Source: Sphingobacteriaceae bacterium
GTDB taxonomy: Bacteria > Bacteroidota > Bacteroidia > Sphingobacteriales > Sphingobacteriaceae
Direction: 5' to 3'
Length of the DNA: 33,105 bases
Assembly: GCA_947460275.1 (NCBI GenBank)
Contig: CANHHZ010000002.1
Location: 1 to 33,105, forward strand
Part shown: piece by piece, positions 9,089 through 19,217 of the stretch
Layout: the number at the start of each line of letters is the position of its first letter
Numbering within the stretch: the first letter of the stretch is position 1
The notes under the pieces: model-generated
What the model was told of the DNA's origin: nothing
Seen by the model: only the letters and a program-made list of their open reading frames with translations
Database searches by the model: none
Translations under genes and position numbers: made by a program

Positions 9089-10729
9089 TTAATTTTTTAG
9101 TGTGCCATCTGCATTTTTATCAACCACAGGGCGATTTGCTCTATTGGCCAATTCCCATGCTGTATAATAAGCAAGGTGGGTTCGTTTAGCTAATAAATCG
9201 AAGTTTATTTTGCTTACTTCATCACCAGGTCTGTGGTAATCTTGTTGCAACATACCATCATAATAAAAGATAACAGGTATGCCTAATTTTGCAAAGTTAT
9301 AGTGGTCTGAACGATAATAAATTTGTTGGGTATCTTTTGGATCGTCATACTTATAATCTAATATCATTTTAGTATAGGTATTGTTTATCGTTTCGCTTAG
9401 TTTTCCAAGTTCGGTGCTTAATTTAAACGAGCCTACAGAGTAGATGTAATTTGCACTATCTGGTTTACCTAAATATTCTTCGCCAATACGTCCAATCATA
9501 TCTGTGTTTAAATCAGCGATGGTGTTTTCAACTGGGAATACAGGGTTTTCCGAATACCATTCAGAGCCGAGTAATCCTTTTTCCTCACCTACTACTGTCA
9601 TAAATAAGATGCTTCTTTTTGGTCCTTTTCCTGCTTTTTTGGCATTGGAAAAAGCTTCAGCCATAAGTAAAACACCAGTAGTTCCTGAACCATCATCATC
9701 TGCACCGTTGTTTACTTTATCAGTAGCATTTGGGTCTGCTACCAATCCGATGTGGTCGTAATGGCCAGTAATTACCAATACTTCATTTTTCAATTTAGGG
9801 TCAGAACCTTCTAGGAAACCTAAAACATTTTCGGCTCTAACAGGCGTTTCTTTGCTTGTTGCGCTAAATGCAAGGGGTACATTAATTGAAACTGTAGCCG
9901 GCTTCAATGTTTCTGCAATCTTTTTCTTTACTTCGTCAAGGTTTGTATTTGCGGCCGCTAAAATTTGATTAGCTACAGCAGTACCTATCACAATAGTTGG
10001 CAATGCAGCAGCAGCTTGCATGCTTTTTGCTCTATCTGCAGTTTTTAAATATGGACTGCCATTTTGCAACATATTTTTTAGCTGTGAAGATAGATTGTCT
10101 GCATTTTGGTTGATCACCAATACACCAGCTGCTTTATTTTCCATCAGGTATTTAATTTTTGCTTGTTGACTACCAGCGCCAGAAGGAGCACGACGACCAG
10201 TTTGTGCAGGCGCAGGTGTTTTAGCAGTGGGATCGCCAGTAGCAAAAATCATGACTACTTTACCAGCTACATCTATACCCTCATATTCATTAAAACCTTC
10301 TTTATTTAGGCCGTATCCTGCAAATACGATATTATTTGCTGTGATGTTGTAACCTTTTTCGCTTACGGTTGAAGGAAGGATATAGTAATCTTTTAAGCTT
10401 TCTTTAGCTTGGTTATTTACAGCAAGTGCTGAATTGGTTAAACTTTGAGAAAAGTAACCTATTTTTTGAAAATAAGGATCTGTAGAATTTTTTACAGGAC
10501 CTGTTAAGCCAAAACTTTGAAATTGTTTTTTAATGTATTCGGCGGCCATCCAAGCACCTTTTTTGCCTGTTTCTCTACCTTCGTATTCATCAGAAGCTAA
10601 TATTGAAAGATGGCTATAGCCTCTATCTTTGTTGATGGTTTTACTAAACTTAATGGCACTTTTGTCTTGTGCCATTGCACTTAAGCTTAGCATTATAGCT
10701 AGGCCCGAGGATATCAATTTTCTTTTCAT
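9089..10729 (-). CDS. Secreted M28-family metallopeptidase
   Basis: Signal peptide (MKRKLISSGLAIMLSLSAMAQ), PA-domain-like insert, M28 motifs (ITGHYDHIGL, NGADDDGSGTTGVLLMAEAF, VVGEEKGLLGSEWY). Confidence 0.93.
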   Translation of the reverse strand: MKRKLISSGLAIMLSLSAMAQDKSAIKFSKTINKDRGYSHLSILASDEYEGRETGKKGAWMAAEYIKKQFQSFGLTGPVKNSTDPYFQKIGYFSQSLTNSALAVNNQAKESLKDYYILPSTVSEKGYNITANNIVFAGYGLNKEGFNEYEGIDVAGKVVMIFATGDPTAKTPAPAQTGRRAPSGAGSQQAKIKYLMENKAAGVLVINQNADNLSSQLKNMLQNGSPYLKTADRAKSMQAAAALPTIVIGTAVANQILAAANTNLDEVKKKIAETLKPATVSINVPLAFSATSKETPVRAENVLGFLEGSDPKLKNEVLVITGHYDHIGLVADPNATDKVNNGADDDGSGTTGVLLMAEAFSNAKKAGKGPKRSILFMTVVGEEKGLLGSEWYSENPVFPVENTIADLNTDMIGRIGEEYLGKPDSANYIYSVGSFKLSTELGKLSETINNTYTKMILDYKYDDPKDTQQIYYRSDHYNFAKLGIPVIFYYDGMLQQDYHRPGDEVSKINFDLLAKRTHLAYYTAWELANRANRPVVDKNADGTLKN

Positions 10730-10775
10730 TCTATTTTTTTAGGTTTAAAAGCTTATATGGTTGTTTTGTTTATAA

Positions 10776-11213
10776 TTAGCAAGATACTTTTGATACTCTA
10801 GTTTGGTGTCTTCCGCCCTCAAAAGTTGTGGTTAAAAAGGTGTGGGTTATTTCTTTGGCCAACTCCTCAGAAACAAACCTCGCAGGCAAACATAAAATAT
10901 TAGCATCGTTATGTTGTCTGGCCAAGGCAGCTATTTCGTTTTGCCAGCAAATGGCTGCTCTTATTTGCTGATGTTTGTTGGCAGTGATTGCAACTCCATT
11001 GGCGCTCCCACAAATCAAAATCCCAAAGGTAAAACCTCCGTTTTCTACGGCACTAGCTACGGGATGCGCAAAGTCTGGATAATCAACCGAAGCAGGCCCA
11101 AAAGTCCCAAAGTCTTTTATTTCATGCGAATTTAAGAATGTTTTTAGCATTTCTTTGTAGTTAAAGCCTGCATGGTCTGCACCTATGGCAATGGTTAATT
11201 TTTCTGTGGGCAT
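10776..11213 (-). CDS. rpiB: Ribose-5-phosphate isomerase B
   Basis: AIGADHAGFNYKE, ICGSANGVAITANKHQQIRAA and the NDANILCLPARF motif. Confidence 0.95.
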   Translation of the reverse strand: MPTEKLTIAIGADHAGFNYKEMLKTFLNSHEIKDFGTFGPASVDYPDFAHPVASAVENGGFTFGILICGSANGVAITANKHQQIRAAICWQNEIAALARQHNDANILCLPARFVSEELAKEITHTFLTTTFEGGRHQTRVSKVSC

Positions 11214-11290
11214 AATTCAAATTTAAACAGAAATATATTGATAAAGCGTAAATTTTTTGTTGCGCTATTTTATGAACCTAAATCAGTTTT

Positions 11291-12172
11291 TTAGTTTTTA
11301 TAAAATAAAGCCTCTGCTTTTTGTTTTTTCTTTTGAATGTTTGCCGAAATCATGATACTCACTTCGTAAAGCACGAATAGCGGTAACGCAACAATCATCA
11401 TGGTATATGGATCGGCGGTGGGTGTTACCACGGCGGCAATAATTAATATCAAAACAGTAGCATATCTTCTACTTGCTCTCATAAATTGCGGGGTCATTAT
11501 CCCTAATTTTGATAAGATGTAAATAACTACTGGCAATTGAAAAATAATGCCTGTCCCTAAAGTTAGCGTTAGCACTGTTGAAAGATATGAATCTATGCTA
11601 AACATATTTTGTATGCCTTTGTCGACCGTAAAATTGATAAGGAAGTTTACAGACAGCGGGGCAATAATATAATAGCCGAATAAAATGCCTGCTATAAATA
11701 GTATTGTGGCAAAAAGTACAAAGCCACTAGCTGATTTTCTCTCAGTTTCTAACAAAGCAGGCTTTATAAATAACCAAATTTCGAATAGTAAGTAGGGTAC
11801 GCCCATTACTAAACCCGCGGTGATACACGAGTTCATTTGTAAGGTAAACTGTCCCGACATTTCGGTGTTTATAATTTTAGCATCTATTTTGGTGATGCAA
11901 AAATCACTACCTATCGAGGGAATAAGCTCTACTAATTTACACATCATTCTGTAAGTCCAAAATGAAGGATCTTTAGGGCCCATGATAACAGAAGACCAAA
12001 TGAAGTCAGAGAAATAGAAAGCCACGCAGGTAAAAACAAATACAACAGCCACAGCTCGTAGTAAATGTTTTCTTAACACATCAATATGGTCAAAGAAAGA
12101 CATCTCTGCTTCCAAACTTTTTCCTTTGTTTTTAATAGAATCGATTAGATCTTTTGCTCTGTTATCGCTCAT
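11291..12172 (-). CDS. tatC: Sec-independent protein translocase TatC
   Basis: MSFFDHIDVLRKHLLRAVAVV, multiple TM segments, PYLLFEIWLFIKPALLETERK, VVTPTADPYTMMIVALPLFVLYE. Confidence 0.95.
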   Translation of the reverse strand: MSDNRAKDLIDSIKNKGKSLEAEMSFFDHIDVLRKHLLRAVAVVFVFTCVAFYFSDFIWSSVIMGPKDPSFWTYRMMCKLVELIPSIGSDFCITKIDAKIINTEMSGQFTLQMNSCITAGLVMGVPYLLFEIWLFIKPALLETERKSASGFVLFATILFIAGILFGYYIIAPLSVNFLINFTVDKGIQNMFSIDSYLSTVLTLTLGTGIIFQLPVVIYILSKLGIMTPQFMRASRRYATVLILIIAAVVTPTADPYTMMIVALPLFVLYEVSIMISANIQKKKQKAEALFYKN

Positions 12173-12183
12173 TGAAGTAAATT

Positions 12184-12222
12184 GTAAACAAAAATACCAT
12201 TCTGTTTTAAAAGAATGGTATT
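12184..12222 (-). terminator. Rho-independent terminator of accC
   Basis: 11-bp stem AATACCATTCT/AGAATGGTATT, followed on the minus strand by TTTTTGTTT; lies between accC and tatC. Confidence 0.8.
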
Positions 12223-12250
12223 ATTAAATATAAATCTATAAAAGTTTATT

Positions 12251-13591
12251 TTATTCCGAATATTCGAAAGTTTCCATAAACTTAGTTGTAAAATTACCTG
12301 CTCTAAAATTAGGGTCTTTCATCAGTTTGAGATGAAAAGGAATAGTAGTTTTAACACCTTCGATTACAAATTCACTCAAGGCACGTTCCATCGTACAAAT
12401 TGCTTCCTCGCGTGTTTGTGCTACGCAAATTAGTTTTGCAATCATCGAATCGTAATTTGATGGAATTTGATAGCCTGCATAAACGTGAGTATCCACACGA
12501 ACGCCGTGGCCGCCTGGCGAATGAAAATTGGTAATTTTTCCTGGCGAAGGTCTAAAGTTATTAAATGGGTCTTCGGCATTGATACGACACTCTATGGCGT
12601 GCATTTTTGGCTCGTAATTTTTACCAGATATAGGAATTCCAGCTGCCACTTTAATTTGCTCTTTAATTAAATCGAAATTGATGACCTCTTCTGTAACAGG
12701 GTGTTCTACCTGAATACGTGTATTCATCTCCATGAAATAAAAGTTGCGATGTTTGTCCACTAAAAATTCTACAGTTCCAGCGCCTTCGTAGTTTACGGCT
12801 AAGGCACCTTTAATTGCTGCATCGCCCATTTTCTTTCTCAACTCAGTGGTCATGAAAGGAGAGGGAGCTTCTTCTACTAATTTTTGATGGCGACGCTGGA
12901 TGGAGCAATCTCTTTCAGATAAATGGCAAGCTTTTCCAAACTGGTCGCCAATGATTTGAATTTCTATGTGGCGTGGATCTTCAATATATTTTTCTAAATA
13001 GAGGCCATCGTTACCAAATGCGGCACCAGATTCTTGACGGGCGCTGTCCCAAGCGGCTTCAAAATCTTCATCTTTCCATACAATACGCATCCCACGGCCA
13101 CCACCCCCAGCGGTTGCTTTTAAAATTACTGGATAGCCCATTTCGTTGGCTATCTTAATGCCCTCTTTTACGCTTTCTAGTAACCCTTCAGATCCTGGAA
13201 TAGTTGGTACTCCAGCAATTTTCATGGTTTCTTTGGCCGATGATTTATCGCCCATTCCATTAATTTGTTCTGGAGTTGCGCCAATAAATTTAATTCCATA
13301 ATCGCGGCAAACAGAAGAAAATTTGGCATTTTCAGATAAAAAACCATAACCTGGATGTATCGCGTCGGCATTGGTAAGTTCGGCTGCCGAGATGATGTTT
13401 GGAATGCTTAAATAGGAATCTTTACTAGCGGGCGGGCCTATACATACGGCTTCATCGGCAAAACGAACGTGTAAACTGTCTCTATCTGCGGTAGAATATA
13501 CAGCAACTGTTTTAATGCCCATTTCTTTGCAGGTGCGTATGATACGCAACGCAATTTCGCCCCTATTGGCAATTAGTATTTTCTTAAACAT
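12251..13591 (-). CDS. accC: Acetyl-CoA carboxylase biotin carboxylase subunit
   Basis: [39 protein letters not shown]-grasp [22 protein letters not shown]. Confidence 0.98.
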   Translation of the reverse strand: MFKKILIANRGEIALRIIRTCKEMGIKTVAVYSTADRDSLHVRFADEAVCIGPPASKDSYLSIPNIISAAELTNADAIHPGYGFLSENAKFSSVCRDYGIKFIGATPEQINGMGDKSSAKETMKIAGVPTIPGSEGLLESVKEGIKIANEMGYPVILKATAGGGGRGMRIVWKDEDFEAAWDSARQESGAAFGNDGLYLEKYIEDPRHIEIQIIGDQFGKACHLSERDCSIQRRHQKLVEEAPSPFMTTELRKKMGDAAIKGALAVNYEGAGTVEFLVDKHRNFYFMEMNTRIQVEHPVTEEVINFDLIKEQIKVAAGIPISGKNYEPKMHAIECRINAEDPFNNFRPSPGKITNFHSPGGHGVRVDTHVYAGYQIPSNYDSMIAKLICVAQTREEAICTMERALSEFVIEGVKTTIPFHLKLMKDPNFRAGNFTTKFMETFEYSE

Positions 13592-13611
13592 AATTTCTTT
13601 TAGTTTCGTTA

Positions 13612-13688
13612 CCCCGAATTTAGTTCAGGGTTTTTATGTATTGAGCTACTCAAATTTGCACAAGGCAAATCGTAAGGAAACGCTCAAT
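13612..13688. repeat. Composite inverted-repeat region between accB and accC
   Basis: Hairpin CCCCGAA-TTTAG-TTCAGGG (13612-13630), ATTTGC/GCAAAT (13654-13659 / 13665-13670) and flanking ATTGAGC/GCTCAAT (13640-13646 / 13682-13688). Confidence 0.5.
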
Positions 13689-13689
13689 T

Positions 13690-14157
13690 TTAAACAGGCT
13701 CTACCAAAAATAAAGGTTGATCGTACTCAACAGGCGAAGCATTATCTACCAGCACTTTGATGATACGGCCTGAAACTTCGCTTTCAATTTCGTTAAATAA
13801 TTTCATGGCCTCAATAATGCACAATACTTTTCCGGTACTTATCTCATCGCCAACATTTACTAAAGAAGGTTTGTCTGGACTAGAAGAACGATAAAATGTG
13901 CCAATCATTGGCGACTTTATGGTTATGTATTTAGAAGTGTCTTCGGCTGCAGGTGCCGACGCAATAATTTCTTGAACTGCAGGTGCATTTGAAGCCGCTG
14001 GTTGCGCTGCAACAGGCGCAGGTGTGACTGCATTTACATAAACTGGTGCTTGGTTGGTTTTGATAGTAATTTTAAAGTTTTCCTCTTCTATGGAAACTTC
14101 ATTTACGCCCGACCTAGAAACAAATTTAATGAGGTCCTGAACTAGTTTAATATCCAT
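13690..14157 (-). CDS. accB: Acetyl-CoA carboxylase biotin carboxyl carrier protein
   Basis: Ala/Pro-rich linker and biotinylation motif CIIEAMKLFNEIE. Confidence 0.97.
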   Translation of the reverse strand: MDIKLVQDLIKFVSRSGVNEVSIEEENFKITIKTNQAPVYVNAVTPAPVAAQPAASNAPAVQEIIASAPAAEDTSKYITIKSPMIGTFYRSSSPDKPSLVNVGDEISTGKVLCIIEAMKLFNEIESEVSGRIIKVLVDNASPVEYDQPLFLVEPV

Positions 14158-14254
14158 TCTTTTGTTTTTATGTTAAAAAAATTGGTGTCTATTTTGAATT
14201 AACTAAGGTATAATTTTTTTGTTTTAAATTACAAACTCATTTCAAGTTTATAAT

Positions 14255-15244
14255 TTAGTAAGCCCATTTTAAATAAACCGAGCCCCAAGTAAATCCTCCG
14301 CCAAATGCGGCTAAAATAAGGTTATCTCCTTTTTTTAGTTTACTTTCCCATTCCCATAAGCAAAGCGGAATAGTTCCATTGGTTGTATTTCCATAACGTT
14401 CAATATTCACCATTACTTTCTCGGCGTCTACGCCCATTCTCGAAGCTGTTGCATCAATTATTCTTTTGTTTGCTTGATGTGGAACCAACCAAGCTACATC
14501 ATCGGCAGTTAGTTGGTTGCGTTCCATAATTTCGGCTGCAACATTTGCCATATTTGTTACAGCAAACTTAAATACCGCTTGTCCTTCTTGATGTACAACA
14601 TGTTCGTTATTGGCAACTGTTTCGGCTGTGGCCGGACGGGCTGAACCACCTGCTTTTTGACCTAAATAATTACGCCCAGATCCGTCTGTGTGTAATATTG
14701 AATCTTGAACTCCTAAGCCTTCTTCATTTGGTTCTAACAATACTGCACCGCAGCCATCGCCAAAAATTATACAGGTTGTTCTATCTTGATAATTAATAAT
14801 CGAGGACATTTTATCGCCGCCTACCACTAATACTTTTTTATGTTTCCCAGTTTCTATAAACTGCGACCCAGTTGATAAGCCAAAAATAAATCCCGAACAA
14901 GCTGCTTGTAAATCGTATCCCCAAGCGTTAATTGCCCCAATTTTATCGGCCAAAATATTTGCAGAAGCTGGAAAAGGAAAATCTGGAGTGGTTGTACAGA
15001 ATATAATTAATTCTATTTCTTCTGCACTAATTCCACGTTTTTTGAGTAGGCCATTTACAGCTTCTACAGCCATATCAGAAGTACCTAAACCTTCGCCTTT
15101 CAGTATTCTTCGCTCTTTAATGCCCGTTCTCGAGGTTATCCATTCGTCTGATGTTTCTACAATTGTCTCTAATTCGGCATTGGTTAAAATATAATCAGGA
15201 ACGTAACCGTTTACGGCAGTAATGGCAGCGTGAATTTTACTCAT
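14255..15244 (-). CDS. fabH: 3-oxoacyl-ACP synthase III
   Basis: [53 protein letters not shown]. Confidence 0.97.
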   Translation of the reverse strand: MSKIHAAITAVNGYVPDYILTNAELETIVETSDEWITSRTGIKERRILKGEGLGTSDMAVEAVNGLLKKRGISAEEIELIIFCTTTPDFPFPASANILADKIGAINAWGYDLQAACSGFIFGLSTGSQFIETGKHKKVLVVGGDKMSSIINYQDRTTCIIFGDGCGAVLLEPNEEGLGVQDSILHTDGSGRNYLGQKAGGSARPATAETVANNEHVVHQEGQAVFKFAVTNMANVAAEIMERNQLTADDVAWLVPHQANKRIIDATASRMGVDAEKVMVNIERYGNTTNGTIPLCLWEWESKLKKGDNLILAAFGGGFTWGSVYLKWAY

Positions 15245-15257
15245 TTGTGTGTATTTT

Positions 15258-16196
15258 TTATTGGAATGCAGCTTGTATTTTAGCTACTAAACCAGTTGTA
15301 ATCATATCTCTAGATTGGAAAATCATGTTTTTTACGGCTTCTGGACTCGAAATTCCGTGTCCAATTAATACCGGAGCATTAACGCCTAATACAGGACTTC
15401 CACCATAATTTTCATAATTAAAACGGTCAAAAAACTCGTCTTTTAATCCTTTTTTAATGGTAAGTACATAAAATGATTCGGCTAATTTTAGCATTACATT
15501 TCCTGTAAAACCATCGCAAACAATAACATCTGCTTTGTCGTTAAATAAATCTCTTCCTTCTATGTTGCCTACAAAATTAAAAAGCTTGGTCTCCTTCATT
15601 AGCGGAAAGGTGGCCATAGCTAGCATATTCCCTTTTTCATCCTCTTCGCCAATATTCATTAGTGCTACTTTTGGATTTGGGATTTGCATGATATTTTCGG
15701 CATATAAACTACCTAAAATACCAAACTGCAATAAGGTGTCCGGTTTACAGTCGGCATTTGCACCCACGTCTAATAAAAGGCCACTACCACCTTTTAACTT
15801 TGGCACCATTGAACACAAGCATGGTCTTATAATACCTGGAATAGTTTTTACGCTAAAAACAGCGCCAACTAACATAGCACCAGAATTACCAGCACTTGCA
15901 AAAGAATCTATTTTGCCTTCTTTTAAGAGTTGAAAACCAACGGAAATGCTTGAATTAGGCTTTTGAACAATAGCCTTAGTAGGGTGTTCGGCCATACCTA
16001 TAACTTCTTGGGTATGCACGTACTCAAAGTGGTCTGGATTAAAACCAGCTTCAGAAAGTAGAGGTTTAATCTGCGTAGTATCTCCAATAAGCACCAAATG
16101 CTGATCTGGAGTAAGTGATTGATGAGCTGCTATTGCCCCTAAAACGATTGCCTTAGGAGCATAGTCTCCACCCATAATATCGAGACCTATTTTCAT
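15258..16196 (-). CDS. plsX: Phosphate acyltransferase PlsX
   Basis: [56 protein letters not shown]. Confidence 0.97.
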   Translation of the reverse strand: MKIGLDIMGGDYAPKAIVLGAIAAHQSLTPDQHLVLIGDTTQIKPLLSEAGFNPDHFEYVHTQEVIGMAEHPTKAIVQKPNSSISVGFQLLKEGKIDSFASAGNSGAMLVGAVFSVKTIPGIIRPCLCSMVPKLKGGSGLLLDVGANADCKPDTLLQFGILGSLYAENIMQIPNPKVALMNIGEEDEKGNMLAMATFPLMKETKLFNFVGNIEGRDLFNDKADVIVCDGFTGNVMLKLAESFYVLTIKKGLKDEFFDRFNYENYGGSPVLGVNAPVLIGHGISSPEAVKNMIFQSRDMITTGLVAKIQAAFQ

Positions 16197-16206
16197 AGTA
16201 AAAAAT

Positions 16207-16277
16207 ATTTTGTGAGTAAGGTTTACTTTAAATTCCTGGGGCCTAAGATAGGCTTAAACCCTCGGAAAACACAAAAT
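16207..16277 (-). promoter_or_regulatory. Nested inverted-repeat structure in the rpmF-plsX intergenic region
   Basis: Nested arms ATTTTGTG/CACAAAAT (16207-16214 / 16270-16277), AGGTTTA/TAAACCCT (16219-16225 / 16255-16262) and GCCTA/TAGGC (16241-16245 / 16249-16253). Confidence 0.4.
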
Positions 16278-16289
16278 TTTTCTTGAAAA

Positions 16290-16481
16290 TTAACCTATTG
16301 AAGTGTTTTCTATAACTAATTTGCCGTTGTAATACAAATTACCATCAACATTGTAAGCATGGTGAGGAACGTGTATAGTACCAGTAGTTTGGCATGTAGC
16401 CAAAGAAGGAGCGACTGCTTTGTAGTGCGTTCTTCTTTTATCTCTTCTTTGTTTAGAAATCTTGCGTTTTGGATGTGCCAT
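16290..16481 (-). CDS. rpmF: 50S ribosomal protein L32
   Basis: [22 protein letters not shown], 63 aa, next to plsX and YceD. Confidence 0.97.
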   Translation of the reverse strand: MAHPKRKISKQRRDKRRTHYKAVAPSLATCQTTGTIHVPHHAYNVDGNLYYNGKLVIENTSIG

Positions 16482-16499
16482 TGCTAATTTATTTAATTA

Positions 16500-17033
16500 T
16501 TATTTTAATTTTTTTAATGCGGCCCAACGTGGGTCGTCAGTCTTTTCGTTTTCTTCCGTTGCGTTTCCACTTGCCAATTTTTCTAAAGTAGCAATCATTT
16601 CTGGATCGCAACTTTGGTCTTGGCCTGCTTGTTCGCAGTTATTTACATAAGGGATAGCTACGTTGATGAGTTCGTAAATCATTTCTGAAACATCAATTTC
16701 GCTTTCCTTTCTATTTAAAACAATGATTTCTAAATCATCGCTTTCTAAATCGTCTTCAGCAAATTTTACAATTTGTCTTTCTTTAATTTCAATTGGCTGA
16801 GCGAAGGAAGATAAACATTTGTCGCAATTAAGCTGTATCGTTCCCATAATATGGAAATTTAACAACAACATTGTTTCTTGTTTATCTAGTTCAACAGTCG
16901 CTTTGAGTGTTCCTTCCTTAACTAAAGAGTACTCAAATGCATCAAAAAAGCTTTTATCAATTTCAAACTCAAATTGATGCAGGCCCAATTTTAGGCCTGA
17001 AAACGGGATTGAAAATTGCTTTAATGCCTTCAA
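16500..17033 (-). CDS. DUF177 / YceD family protein
   Basis: 177 aa, LNCDKCLSSFAQPIEIKERQIVKF; conserved position upstream of rpmF. Confidence 0.9.
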   Translation of the reverse strand: MKALKQFSIPFSGLKLGLHQFEFEIDKSFFDAFEYSLVKEGTLKATVELDKQETMLLLNFHIMGTIQLNCDKCLSSFAQPIEIKERQIVKFAEDDLESDDLEIIVLNRKESEIDVSEMIYELINVAIPYVNNCEQAGQDQSCDPEMIATLEKLASGNATEENEKTDDPRWAALKKLK

Positions 17034-17129
17034 TTGTAACTAAATTTTAGCCTGCAAAGGTAGGAAATATTTTTACAAAACGAAATATTTTCACAAAATT
17101 GAATAGGCATTTATTTTAAAAGCAAAGCT

Positions 17130-17966
17130 TTAAGGCTTTGGTGCTAAAATCATTTCCTTATTATTTCTACTCCATTCGCTCCACGAGCCAATGTATAATT
17201 TAGGTATGGCTAAGCCAGCATAATCCATGGCCAACAGCATATGGCAAGCAGTAATGCCAGAGCCGCAATGCACAATGGTATTTTCGGCCTTGCTATTGGC
17301 TAATAACGCTTGATATCTTTGTTTTAAAATTTCTGGCGCTAAAAACAAACCGTCATCGTCTAAATTTTCAGTAAAGGGGATGTTAATTGCGTTTGGGATA
17401 TGGCCGGCAATCAAATCAATAGGTTCTGTTAGTCCTGCATATCGGCTCGCGTCTCTTACATCAACTATGGTTTGGTTGCTGGTTTTGCTAGCCATTTCTA
17501 CTTCATCCATATCGGCCAATGGCAAATTCCAGTTGCTGATAGGGTAGGCTTCTACTTTATTGGCTGTAGGTATTGCCGTATTTGTTGCAAAACCTACTTT
17601 AATGGCTGCGTTAAAACCACCATTTAATACCTGCACTTTTTCATGTCCAATGGCTTTTAACATCCACCAAAATCTGGCAGCTGCATTGCTTGCGTTTTTA
17701 TCGTCGTAAACAACAACTTGGGTAGCTTTTGCTATGCCAAATTTTTTCAAAACCGTTTTAAACTGTTCTAAAGTGGGCAATGGGTGTCTTCCGCCAATGG
17801 CAAAATCTCCAATATTGGCTAAATCTGTATTGACATCTGCAAAAAAAGCACCGCTTAAGTGGCTTTCATCGTATCGAGTTTTTGAACCTGCACTTGCATC
17901 GATTAGTACAAATTCTTCAGGATTAAGTTCAAGAAGTTCTGCGGGTTGTATAATTGGTGATTCCAT
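17130..17966 (-). CDS. Sulfurtransferase with two rhodanese domains
   Basis: Two rhodanese-like domains; active-site loop VHCGSGITACH; LIDASAGSKTRYDESHLSGAFFADVNTDL. Confidence 0.92.
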   Translation of the reverse strand: MESPIIQPAELLELNPEEFVLIDASAGSKTRYDESHLSGAFFADVNTDLANIGDFAIGGRHPLPTLEQFKTVLKKFGIAKATQVVVYDDKNASNAAARFWWMLKAIGHEKVQVLNGGFNAAIKVGFATNTAIPTANKVEAYPISNWNLPLADMDEVEMASKTSNQTIVDVRDASRYAGLTEPIDLIAGHIPNAINIPFTENLDDDGLFLAPEILKQRYQALLANSKAENTIVHCGSGITACHMLLAMDYAGLAIPKLYIGSWSEWSRNNKEMILAPKP

Positions 17967-17979
17967 TTTTTTAGTCAGA

Positions 17980-18024
17980 AAAGTCCAGAAGACGGAAACT
18001 CAGAAAGTCCGGTGTCCGAAGTTT
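17980..18024. repeat. Degenerate heptad array (GAAGTCC type)
   Basis: AAAGTCC at 17980-17986 and AAAGTCC GGTGTCC GAAGTTT at 18004-18024, separated by degenerate GAAGACG/GAAACTC units. Confidence 0.55.
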
Positions 18025-18036
18025 AGTGTGTTAATC

Positions 18037-18064
18037 TACTCTTAACTCGTAACCCACAACTCAA
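18037..18064. repeat. Heptad array (AACTCRN, i.e. GAGTTRY on minus) overlapping the pdxA stop codon
   Basis: TACTCTT AACTCGT AACCCAC AACTCAA in perfect 7-bp phase; pdxA TGA (minus) lies at 18061-18063. Confidence 0.75.
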
Positions 18065-19140
18065 TTAGCGTCGTCTTTAATATCCAAAGCAGTTTCAATG
18101 ATTTTTCCGCCACTACGCAATTGGTTTTTTAATAAGCTTTCTTGTTCGCGGCGATGTTCAACAATATGAATGGCTGCAAAAACGGCTTCCATGAATGAAG
18201 TTGGATCGGCAAGGTTTTTACCGGCTATGTCGTAACCCGTTCCATGATCTGGTGATGTACGCACAAATTTTAACCCAGCCGTATAGTTTACGCCGGTTTC
18301 AAAAGCAATGGTTTTAAAAGGAATTAAACCTTGGTCGTGGTACATGGCCAAAACGGCATCAAATTTTTTGTAAGTCCCGTTGCCAAAAAATCCATCGGCA
18401 GGGTAAGGTCCAAAACAAATTATGCCTTTGTCAAACGCCTCTTGTATGGCTGGAGCGATAATTTCGGCTTCTTCTTTCCCTAAAAGCCCATTGTCACTAG
18501 CATGCGGATTTAAGCCTAAAACAGCAATTTTTGGTTTTTCTATCCAGAAATCTTTTTTCAGGCTATCGTTGATCAGCTGTATTTTTTTTACTATTCTTTC
18601 TTTGGTAATTGCTGTTGGCACTTCTAAAACTGGAATATGGCCTGTAACTACGCCAACGCGTAAGGTTTCGCTAATTAAAAACATGAGCACGTCTTTGCTC
18701 TCGCTTCGTTCTTGCAAATATTCGGTATGACCCGGAAAAGCAAATTCGGCCGATTGGATATTGTTTTTGTTGATTGGTGCAGTTACCAAAGCATCAATCG
18801 CTCCACTTACCAAATCGTCAGTGGCTTTTTGCAAGGATAGAAAAGCGTATTTGCCGCCAATTTCGTTGGCTACACCAAGTTCTATTTTTACATCTTCTTC
18901 CCAACAATTGATCATGTTTACTTTGCGAGGATTAGCCTCCTCAGGCGTATTGATCACGTTGAACATAAAATCGCCCATATTTAGCGCTTTTCTATGAAAA
19001 GAAGCCACTTTGGTGTGTCCATAAATAATAGGCGTACAATAATCGAGCATTTTAGCTTCAGTAAAAGTTTTTAGAATAACTTCTAAACCAATACCATTTA
19101 CATCGCCAATACTTATACCTAATTTTATTTTATCGCTCAT
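18061..19140 (-). CDS. pdxA: 4-hydroxythreonine-4-phosphate dehydrogenase
   Basis: KLGISIGDVNGIGLEVILKTF, APINKNNIQ, FPGHTEYL, RTSPDHGTGYDIAGKNLADPTSF. The ORF track begins at a TTG at 19167; the ATG at 19140 (MSDKIKLG) is the more likely start. Confidence 0.95.
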   Translation of the reverse strand: MSDKIKLGISIGDVNGIGLEVILKTFTEAKMLDYCTPIIYGHTKVASFHRKALNMGDFMFNVINTPEEANPRKVNMINCWEEDVKIELGVANEIGGKYAFLSLQKATDDLVSGAIDALVTAPINKNNIQSAEFAFPGHTEYLQERSESKDVLMFLISETLRVGVVTGHIPVLEVPTAITKERIVKKIQLINDSLKKDFWIEKPKIAVLGLNPHASDNGLLGKEEAEIIAPAIQEAFDKGIICFGPYPADGFFGNGTYKKFDAVLAMYHDQGLIPFKTIAFETGVNYTAGLKFVRTSPDHGTGYDIAGKNLADPTSFMEAVFAAIHIVEHRREQESLLKNQLRSGGKIIETALDIKDDAN

Positions 19141-19177
19141 TTTGCTGTAACAAAGAATTTGGTGCAAATTAACAAAT

Positions 19178-19198
19178 AGATTTGAGATTTGAGATTTG
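19178..19198. repeat. Three perfect tandem AGATTTG heptads
   Basis: AGATTTG AGATTTG AGATTTG. Confidence 0.85.
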
Positions 19199-19217
19199 GC
19201 AAGTGATGTTTATCGTA

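Noticed and set aside
15535-15933. 132-aa plus-strand ORF
   Set aside because: Antisense shadow of plsX with no recognisable domain.
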